Shown one piece after another: positions 56,806 through 64,000 of a stretch of 64,000 nucleotides of DNA (positions within the stretch are counted from its first letter, which is position 1; each line of letters begins with the position of its first letter). The notes beneath the pieces were generated by a model. That model had not been told where the DNA came from and made no database searches. It saw only the letters and a program-made list of their open reading frames with translations. The position numbers were made by a program, and so were the translations under genes. The stretch spans positions 4,278,001 through 4,342,000 of the forward strand of contig NW_025408669.1 in assembly GCF_020360975.1 (NCBI RefSeq), in the 5' to 3' direction. The stretch comes from Hirsutella rhossiliensis (taxonomy: Eukaryota > Ascomycota > Sordariomycetes > Hypocreales > Ophiocordycipitaceae).

Positions 56806-57837
56806 CAGAAGCCTTCCTTGCTGCGCCGCCGAGCCTTCAACTTGATTATCAAGAACTGAACGAGCCAAAAGGCGGTGACGGCGAGCATGAATCCCGTTGC
56901 GACCCAGCCGAGAATGTGAAACTTGAAACCTCGCTCGGCGGAGAGACCGACTCGCGCGCCCTTTTCGTTGATATGTTTGACTGCCTTGGAGCCGGCGACG
57001 GTGATGATGGTGCTGCCAATAATGCACGCGAGGCCACCCATGGAGGCGACGGCGAGATTGACGAGCACCATGGCAGTCTTGGCGGGCAGCAGAAGGGCGC
57101 CGACGTTGAGGAGCATGGACAGGCCGCTGAAGCCCATGGCGAGGACGTAGATGGTGAAGAGAGCCAATAGGGCATTGTTGAGGATGTCGAGCTTGTCCTG
57201 CAGGCTCTCGGTCCAGTCCATGTCGGCAAGGTTGACGCGCACGGGTCCCACGCCGAGGTCATGGTCGAGCATGCGTGTGAGGTTCAGGCGGTCTGTATAC
57301 AGAGGTCAGCTGGCCGACGCACAGGCAAGAGGGAGGCGATGGGGGCCATCTCACGAGCTGGAGAGGACGCGGTGCAGTTTGTCATGTTGAGGCCAGGGTT
57401 CGGGGCCGTTGGGTTGGGCTCGAACTGGCCCTCGCACGCGTTCATGATGTGCAGCGAATACCAGTCGGGCACGCCTAGGTGTTCGGTGATATTGCCGACG
57501 ACCCCGTTGAGCTTCTCCTTGACATCGTTCTTCTTGCCGTCCACCCAGCCCTTGAGGCGGCCGAAGGCGTCGTCTTTTGGCTTGCTCTGGTCCTTGTCAC
57601 CGGTAGCTTTGTCGAGGATGCTTTGGCCAATCATGGAGGTGTTTAGCTGGGGAGGCCGAGGTTAGCAGTGCGCAGGGCGGGCGAGAGTGCGTGCGTCCAA
57701 GTGTTTACCCTGACAATGGCATAGTCCTCCATGAAGCCTTGCTTGTGGCCGGCAAAGAGAGTGAGCGAGGTCAAGACGAAGCTGGCCAAGGCGAGGACCA
57801 GGGGGAGGATGACGATGTATCTGATTACGAGAGCCAT
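56805..57837 (-). CDS. SUR7/PalI-family four-helix membrane protein
   Basis: Exons are complement(57709..57837), complement(57355..57646) and complement(56805..57292), with two 62-base introns, giving 302 aa. The first helix is at the N-terminus (YIVILPLVLALASFVLTSLT). A long extracellular loop follows with an amphipathic KGWVDGKKNDVKEKLNGVVG stretch, a Cys pair (NACEGQFEPN ... NMTNCTASS) and possible N-glycosylation sites. Three more helices follow: LFTIYVLAMGFSGLSMLLNV, MVLVNLAVASMGGLACIIGS and WVATGFMLAVTAFWLVQFLI. The tail is Lys/Arg-rich (KLKARRRSKEGF). This is the SUR7 topology. Family members sit in eisosome or cortical-patch membrane domains or act in pH signalling (PalI). The TGA stop overlaps a downstream ATG (TGATG). 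Confidence 0.87.
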
Positions 57838-59912
57838 GGCGCATGCATGCCGCGGTTTCTACGCCGAGTTGAGGTTGACGAGATGGGCGTTTGCGTGCGG
57901 CTTCGTGTGAACGACGAGTCGAGCGAAGGAGGAAGCTTGTCGCTGGAGACAAGTCCAAGCGAGGCGGCATATACATATACGTGAAGCGAGGGTGCAAACA
58001 CTGGACTTGATTTCCGTTGCGGCAGATGAGGTGAAGAATAATAAAGAGCGAAGAAAGAAAGAAAGAAAAGAAAGATCGAAAGAAAGAAGGGAAAGGATAG
58101 TAAAGGGGTTGCTTCGATTCACATTTGGCGCCGGCCCCGCATGACGCACCAGTCCCAAGATGCCACACATTCCAGCCTTGGCGGCTATAGTCATGGCGGC
58201 AGCGAGACGACAGGCAGCGAGACGATAGGCAGCGAGACGACAGGGGGAGAGGGTTGGATTGGGGAAAAGACGACAAGCCGGCCTGTTCAGATGTGGTGCA
58301 GCGGCTCGCTTCGAGGGCGCCAAGAGGGGAGAGACAAAGCCGTGGGAAGCAAACAGAAGGGACAAAGGGGTGGCACGTTCTGCTCCTCATTGGACCGACG
58401 GTGGCGCGTCACGGCATGGCAGAGGGCCGTGAGTGGATGGATGATGGGCGATGATGGGCGACGCGCCGAAAAGGACCGAGGCAGGCCTTGGATGGAGGGA
58501 AGGCTTGCCGCCGAGCTCTTGCACAGCCTGCCGCCTTGTGGGAGACGCGTCCAGAGCGGTGAGAGCGAGCGATGGAGAGTTGAAGAAGAAGTACAGTAGA
58601 TACAGTATTAATTAACTACCTACCTACCTAGGTAATTAGGTAATTAATTACCTGCGGCGGAAACAAGGGTACCCCGAAGGGTGGGGCACGTGATTGCCTA
58701 CCTAGGCCATGATTGCAATGCGGCTATTACCCGGACGTATGTATGTAGCTTGTCTCACCCCGAAAAAAAATCGAAAAAAATTTGCCCATCCATAAGACTG
58801 GCATTTGTTTGTTTATGCCTGGGATGCAGGCCTAAAGTGGAATCTCTATCGTCGGCCATGGTGCAGCCGACTCGGGCCAGCAACCAGAGAAGAAGCTCAC
58901 AGAATCGCCTCGCCGGAGCCGGAGCCGCCCTCCCCTCTGGGCCGTAAGGCAGCCGATCTAGGGTGCCAGACATCGACTCTTGACTCTGACTTTGTCTCTC
59001 TGTCTCTGTCTCGGATGCATCCCGTCTGTGCGCCGTCGCGTCGACCATATTGCCCAGGATAAACAACGCAAAGGTAAACAAAAAAGAGTCCACGGGGATG
59101 GATGGGTTATTAACGAGGTGCCCAAGGTTCTCTCAGTGCCTCCAGATAGGTACCTACTACGTACCGGTAGTGGCAGTAGAACTGTCGACAACTAATTACA
59201 ACGCCTGTAGCCTCAGCGGGGCTGCTCACTGGAAAAATAAATGACGTCGCTGAGCTGCCCCCGGCACATGCCTGCGCCCACGTGCAGACAGACGCTGTTG
59301 TCTCAAAAATGCTGTCCAGTGACTCCCTCCAGTGCACGGCCAACCCGCCACCAGCCAACCACGTTCCCCCCCTCTATCTCTCCCTCTCCCCCCTTCCCTC
59401 CCTCTTCGCTCTCATTCCGACTCTCCATTCGTTTTTCACTGCAACTCGCTCTCGCAATCCTTTCTCCCGCTTTCTTCTCTTTTCCCTTTTTTCTCTCAGC
59501 AGCTACCTCCCCCGCACGCTCCCGCCGACAACACAACCACCCTCGCTCATGGCGCCGTAACCAACTCCCCGTCCTTCTCCGTCCTTCTCTCCCCGCCCTT
59601 TTCTCCTCGCGCCTCTTCGCCGCCCAAGGACAAGACGAACAAGGCTCGTCCGCGACAGCAATCACCATGCCCTTGCCGTCCCTGCGCAGCCCTACTGCTT
59701 CCTCGACTCCCCGCCCGCGCAATCCGACGATGCGATAAAGCCCCATCCTCCTCGTCGCCCCTGTACTCACTCATTCGAGCCGTTCCGATCCGGCCTTTCT
59801 CTCGCTTGGCTGGCTCTTCCCGTTGAGCAACCACAAACCTCGCCATTCCTTGCTGCCGCCATTCGCTTGCACACTGTCGACATACCCGACGAAAAAGAGG
59901 AGGGTAGAGAAA
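57838..59912. other. Divergent 2.1-kb intergenic region
   Basis: It holds promoters for the SUR7-family gene (leftward) and the Rab gene (rightward). A purine-rich GAAAGAAA tract lies at 58045-58095, an imperfect palindrome at 58606-58652, and TACGTACCGG-like words near 59150-59175. The plus strand upstream of the GTPase (59345-59780) is strongly C/T-rich. No gene is recognised. Confidence 0.5.
58606..58652. repeat. AT-rich imperfect palindrome centred on TACCTAGGTA
   Basis: The perfect 10-base palindrome TACCTAGGTA at 58625-58634 is flanked by ttaattaact-type sequence on the left and aggtaattaatta on the right, so the arms also pair partly. It sits next to gtacagtag and tacagtat words. Confidence 0.7.
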
Positions 59913-60881
59913 ATGTCGTCTCTCGAGGCTAAGATTGTCGTCCTCGGCGCTCAAGGCGTCGGCAAAACGTCCCTCGTCATGCGCTACTGCAAAGGCGCCT
60001 TCAACCCGTCCCAGATCACCTCCACCGTCGGCGCCAGCTTCATGACCAAGCGTGTCGTCGACACCGACTCCGACACTGTCGTCCGTCTCCAAATATGGGA
60101 TACAGGTACCCTCATCACTGCTCCCCCACGTCCCCTCACCTGCTGATTTCGCACAGCCGGCCAGGAGCGCTTCCGCTCCATCTCGCGCCTCTACTACCGC
60201 GGCGCCAACGCCTGCATCTTGTGTTATAGCATAACCGACGCCAACTCCTTCGAGGACATGGGCGTCTGGCTCATGGAGCTGCGCCGCAACCTGCCCAGCG
60301 ACGTGGTCCTACATGTCGTCGGCACAAAGGCCGACATTGTCGCCCGCGACCCCTCGACCCGCCAGGTGCCCTTTGAGCGTTGCATCGCCTACGTCGCCGA
60401 GAACCTCGCCCCTGGCGCCGGCAGCACCCCGCCCCCCACGGCCACGCCCGTCAACGGCCCCTCCGCCGCCACCCTCGCCAGCGCCGTCGAGCCCCGCAGC
60501 CCCAGCTCCAAACGCAGCTCCGGTTTCTGGGCCCAGGAGGCCGGCTGGGACGCCTGTCACGAGATCAGTGCCGAGAGCGGCGAGGGCGTTGAGGAGGTGT
60601 TCCGCGTCGTCGCCCGCAAGCTCGTCGAGCAGAACCGCAAGCTCCAGCAGGCCCTGCTCCACGCCACGGCAACCCCGGGCACTCCTGGTTACGAGACGGG
60701 CATGGACGGAGGCTACTTTGACGGCTCCAACGGCCGCGGCAGCTTCCGCGTCGGCCGCGACCGCCGCAGCTGGCTCTTCTCCCCGGCATTTTCTCCGGCC
60801 GTCACTATCGACCAGGCCGGTACCCAGCAGGACCAGCCCGGCGAGGAGGACTTGCTCAAGGAGCGACGAAGGTGTTGCTGA
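59913..60881 (+). CDS. Rab-family small GTPase, Rab24-like
   Basis: Exons are 59913..60105 and 60157..60881 with a 51-base intron inside the switch II codons (WDT|AGQE), giving 305 aa, long for a Rab. The P-loop is GAQGVGKTS at 12-20. Switch II WDTAGQERF lies at about 62-70, followed by SISRLYYRGANACILCYSIT. The G4 motif is GTKAD rather than GNKxD, and G5 is EISAESG. The TKxD variant together with the SR-x-YYRGA style resembles Rab24, an autophagy-linked Rab with unusual GTP handling. An insert of about 45 residues (Pro/Ser/Thr-rich) separates G4 and G5. A long Gly/Ser/Arg-rich tail ends in RRRCC, a double-cysteine geranylgeranylation site. A role in membrane traffic is inferred. Confidence 0.88.
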
Positions 60882-61590
60882 AACAATAACAAGAGACAAA
60901 GCAGCATCTCCCAAGGGGGCCAGTGGAAGATGAGAGACAGCTGCCCAGAATACAACCCCCCCCCCCCCTTTGCGACGATGGTGGATGGGCCTGGTGGCCT
61001 TGGTAGGCCCGAGCACAATACGGTGTTGGTTTTGGAAACCAGGCAGGGCCTGGCGGAGTCAAGATACCCCTTTCGGCGGACTGGTATTTCTTTCATTTTC
61101 TTCTTGCTATAATTTTGTAATCTCCCTTTCGCCCTTGTTATGCCTTGATTCACAGCGCTTTTTTACTCATCTTTCTTCTCCGTCTTTTGTCCGCGCATTC
61201 CGTTTGCGCGACGCATGGACGAAATTTGTACTGGAGCGCTCGCGCGTCCGGCGTTCAGGATATTATTACACACGCGACGGGGGCTAACACCAATGGAGTT
61301 GGAAGAGCCTTTGTGGACACAAATGTCTGCGTCTGTACAACGAACTCGCATTGCTTGTGCCAAGTAGACGTGGACCAGGAAAGAATTTTACTCTGGCCTA
61401 TTTGGCATGTCCCTCTTCCCCCTGTATAGACGCCCCTGAGGAAGGCCCCGACTTGCAATAGCCTCATGTGCCTTGTAGCGCAGCCGGATATGACCGTGCC
61501 TCCTCCCACCCGCCAACAGATCGGCAACGAGAGACAAGACGAAGGAGGGGGGATGTACGCTCATACAGCAAAAAAACCCATGCTTCACCC
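60882..61590. other. Convergent intergenic region with C homopolymer
   Basis: The stretch lies between the Rab stop and the helicase stop. A run of about 13 C lies near 60957-60969. No gene is seen. Confidence 0.6.
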
Positions 61591-64000
61591 TCACCCCTTA
61601 GAAGAGGGCCCCATAACGGCCTTTGCCGACTTCACGTCGTCGTCCACCGTCGGTGGCGCCGGTATTTCTACGCCCAGGACGCGGTGCTCCAGCCCCACGT
61701 ACGCGTCGCTCACCACGAGTACGTCCATCCTGTGAGCCTGGCCCGGCGCTAGGTCCGGCAACTTCAGCGTCGCCTTGGTCGACGGGCGGCTGCCCTGGCC
61801 AAAGCCCTTGTTGTTCCCGGCGGCAGACCACCCGACGCGCTTGATGGCTATCACCTCGTCCCGGCCCACGTCGGCGAGGACGACAAACCAGCCCTCCGTC
61901 TGCGGCTTGGGAAACTTTGGAGCAAAGATGCGCGCCCCCTTGTCGGCCAGAGCATTGAGCCGCTTGAGCTCCACGGTGAGCGACACGGCGGTGACTCCCT
62001 TGACCGAGACGGACACGTTGGGCAGCAAGGCGACGGCACGGGCGAAGCGGGGTCGCTGGCCAGGCGGGACGCCTAGGCTCTCGGCGAGCTGGCCGACCTG
62101 CGCGGGCGCAAGGGCACTCATCTTGGCGATGGTTGTCTCGTCCTTGGCAGACTCGGGCTCGACGCCGGGCAGGATCGAGGGCGGCGGGTCCGTCGGCCAG
62201 CGAGCGCACTTGATGCACTGCATGAGCCGCATCATCTGCAGACAGCTCGACAGGTGACCGAGCTCTGTCAGGACGTCGATAGAGGCCTGGATGATTCGAA
62301 TCGCCTGATCCAGCACGCTCGTCTGATCACCCACGTAGTCCGTAATGGGCAGGTCGATGCGCGACATATGTGCCTGGAGCAGCAGGAAAGCCTTGACGTG
62401 AGGATCCCACATGGGCAGTCCGAACGAATGGCCGGGGAAGGGCAAGTTTGCCGACAGAGCATCGTTGACGAGGTCTTCGTTGTGGCGTACGGGGAGCTCG
62501 TCGTACTCGGTGGCCCGGCACATCCAAGAAAGAACATCGAGGAAGGACGCCTGCGCCTTGGCGTGGCGGACGAGGTGGCGGATCGTCATGTGGGAGAGGT
62601 AGTAGTAGCTCATGATCTTGCCCATGGGCGTAGACTCCACGTCGCCGTTGGGGAACACCTCGACGCACTGTGACTTGGCGAGTTCGTCGAGCGACTTGCT
62701 CACCATCTCCACCATGTAGTCGTTGGCCATCTGCTGCGCTGCAATGGTGCTGTGCTCCTCCGCAGAGAGCTGCAGCCCGTAATACGACGGGTTCTTGTGC
62801 AGCCTCCGGAAGAAAAATGTCCAGGTCAGGTAATCGAGCGCATCCTGCTTGGTGAGCACAGTCTCGGCCGACACTTCGGCACCCAAATGGTTGTCGAGGA
62901 CGGTGTGCAGCGAAGACTCGACCGGGAACCCCGTGTGGAGAAAATGCTTGTAAAAGTCCTTTTTGGAATCTTGCGTGAAGATGCGGGCGACCCCTGAGGT
63001 GTCGAACTGTGGGCGCCCTGCCCGCCCGAGCATCTGCAAGACGTCGGTCAGGTCCATATCCCTGTAGCCCTCCACCTTGGCATCGTAAAACTGCGTGCCC
63101 TTGACGACGACCAGATGGGCAGGTAAGTTGACACCCCAGGCTAGAGTGCTCGTCGCCACCAGGATCTGAATCTTGTTGTTCAAGAAGAGCTCCTCGGCGA
63201 GCTGACGGTCAGACTCGACAAGACCAGCATGATGAAGTCCGATTCCAAAGTTGATGGCCTCTTTCAGTGCATCATCCTTGACCCTGGCAAGGTTGAGCTG
63301 GAGATCGTCCTCATCCATTCGCAGAAAGCGCCGCGGATCCTCTTCCATGCCGCAAAAGTTGATGAGGTCCTTGGCTGTGAGGCGTGTCTGCCGGCGAGAT
63401 GCCACAAAGACAATGACGGGCTTGCTCGGGCTGTGGTTCTTGATGGCGAGAAACGTGGGCCGGTTCATGGACTGCATCAATGGACAGAAGCCTCTAACCT
63501 CCGGAAACCCATCAATGTACAGCTCCAGAGGAACCGGACGCACAGAGTGCTTGAAGTTGAAGAGCCCCTCCTTAACTCCAAGCCAATTGGCCAGGTCGGC
63601 CGCGTTGGCACAGGCCGTCGACATGCCCAGCAGCCGGACGGCGTTGTTTGTCGACGACGCAATGTAGTTCATTCGCGACACAATAATTTCCAGAATCGGG
63701 CCCCGGTCTCCAGCAAGAAGATGAATCTCGTCAATGATGACCAGGCTGACTTGTCTGACGTAGCCTCTTGTCTGCCAAGACCGCGAGATGCCGTCCCACT
63801 TCTCGGGCGTTGTGATGATAATGTCCGCATCCTTGATCGTCCTCGTGTCTGGAGTATTGTCGCCGGTAAGCTCCACCAGCTTCAGTCCGAGCGGCCGAGC
63901 AAGGCGGGCTCCCCAGTCCTTGACACGTTCGCGGACAAGGGCCTTCATGGGGGCAATGTAAACCACCTTTGACTTGGGTCGTTCCCGGAACGCCCACCAC
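61591..64000 (-). CDS. SLH1: SLH1/ASCC3-type Ski2-like helicase, C-terminal part (N-terminus beyond window)
   Basis: An uninterrupted minus-strand frame runs from the right edge to the stop at 61591, 803 codons, with no start inside. It is the second helicase cassette plus C-terminal domain of the large Ski2-like family. Motif Ia-like VYIAPMKALVRER, TTPEKWDG, DEIH box (VIIDEIHLLAGDRGP), GMSTACANAADLANWL, SSRRQTR-like VASRRQTRLTA, HHAGLVESDR, ATSTLAWGVN and QMLGRAGRPQFD are all present. The Sec63-type region follows (VSKSLDELAKSQCV, TYL-like YYLSHMTIRHL, LLQAHMSRIDLP, CLQMMRLMQC), then a beta-rich end with GWFVVLADVGRDEVIAIKRVGW. The words fit SLH1/ASCC3, which splits stalled ribosomes to start quality control, better than the splicing factor BRR2. 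This is inferred from sequence style. Frame and motifs are intact. Confidence 0.92.
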   Translation of the reverse strand, partial: WWAFRERPKSKVVYIAPMKALVRERVKDWGARLARPLGLKLVELTGDNTPDTRTIKDADIIITTPEKWDGISRSWQTRGYVRQVSLVIIDEIHLLAGDRGPILEIIVSRMNYIASSTNNAVRLLGMSTACANAADLANWLGVKEGLFNFKHSVRPVPLELYIDGFPEVRGFCPLMQSMNRPTFLAIKNHSPSKPVIVFVASRRQTRLTAKDLINFCGMEEDPRRFLRMDEDDLQLNLARVKDDALKEAINFGIGLHHAGLVESDRQLAEELFLNNKIQILVATSTLAWGVNLPAHLVVVKGTQFYDAKVEGYRDMDLTDVLQMLGRAGRPQFDTSGVARIFTQDSKKDFYKHFLHTGFPVESSLHTVLDNHLGAEVSAETVLTKQDALDYLTWTFFFRRLHKNPSYYGLQLSAEEHSTIAAQQMANDYMVEMVSKSLDELAKSQCVEVFPNGDVESTPMGKIMSYYYLSHMTIRHLVRHAKAQASFLDVLSWMCRATEYDELPVRHNEDLVNDALSANLPFPGHSFGLPMWDPHVKAFLLLQAHMSRIDLPITDYVGDQTSVLDQAIRIIQASIDVLTELGHLSSCLQMMRLMQCIKCARWPTDPPPSILPGVEPESAKDETTIAKMSALAPAQVGQLAESLGVPPGQRPRFARAVALLPNVSVSVKGVTAVSLTVELKRLNALADKGARIFAPKFPKPQTEGWFVVLADVGRDEVIAIKRVGWSAAGNNKGFGQGSRPSTKATLKLPDLAPGQAHRMDVLVVSDAYVGLEHRVLGVEIPAPPTVDDDVKSAKAVMGPSSKG

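Noticed and set aside
1..64000. A multi-gene secondary-metabolite, defence or mobile-element cluster
   Set aside because: No synthetase, transporter, tailoring enzyme, NLR, transposase or reverse transcriptase frame was recognised. Genes are independent, mostly housekeeping or surface genes on both strands.

Overview
This window is nuclear DNA from a filamentous ascomycete (Pezizomycotina, probably Sordariomycetes and perhaps Hypocreales). The genes are widely spaced and have short introns of about 50-140 bases, with GT/AG ends and CTGAC/CTAAC-like branch sites. Coding regions are GC-rich at third codon positions, and pyrimidine-rich leaders are common. The housekeeping genes are typically fungal: a fused URA2-type pyrimidine enzyme, GH76 mannosidase, SUR7-family protein, SSXT/SS18-like protein, PPG1-type phosphatase and LysM protein. 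I see no bacterial or phage genes, rRNA, CRISPR array or intact transposon, and no convincing tRNA.

Layout from left to right. Positions 1-10.7 kb hold minus-strand genes: a cyanovirin-like secreted protein cut by the left edge, a single-pass membrane protein with an SH3 domain, an AFG1-type mitochondrial ATPase and a GPI-type cupredoxin. A gene-poor gap of about 5 kb follows. Positions 15.9-22.7 kb hold a bZIP factor, a lineage-specific-looking disordered protein, a PPG1-type phosphatase and a small membrane protein. Positions 24-27.5 kb hold two related small secreted proteins, one of which has its 3' frame broken by an 8-bp duplication. Positions 30.5-47.4 kb are a metabolic and regulatory block: a PCL/PAS1-like cyclin, pyridoxamine-phosphate oxidase, the URA2/pyrABCN-type enzyme, an SSXT-domain protein, histidinol-phosphate aminotransferase and a GH76 mannosidase. 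Positions 50.3-57.8 kb are rich in surface or secreted and decaying genes: a GPI-type protein, a tiny membrane protein with a TATA box, a LysM protein with no ATG and an in-frame stop, a relic coding stretch and a SUR7-family gene. Positions 59.9-64 kb hold a Rab24-like GTPase and the C-terminal part of an SLH1/ASCC3-type helicase cut by the right edge.

These genes do not form an operon or an obvious biosynthetic cluster. There are two themes. One is a conserved housekeeping set covering pyrimidine, histidine and vitamin B6 metabolism, ribosome rescue, trafficking and chromatin. The other is a set of cell-surface or secreted proteins: CVNH-like, cupredoxin-like, the two LN-repeat proteins, GH76, GPI-type, LysM and SUR7. 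Several of these show recent decay or missing key residues. I did not find a clearly new multi-gene system. The strongest unusual signals are the broken LysM gene, the 8-bp frameshift in the secreted paralogue, the cupredoxin without its copper ligands, the URA2-type protein with no room for the dihydroorotase-like domain, and intergenic clusters of TACCTA/TAGGTA and TACTGTAC words. All intron positions were read by eye from splice signals and frame continuity, without transcript data.
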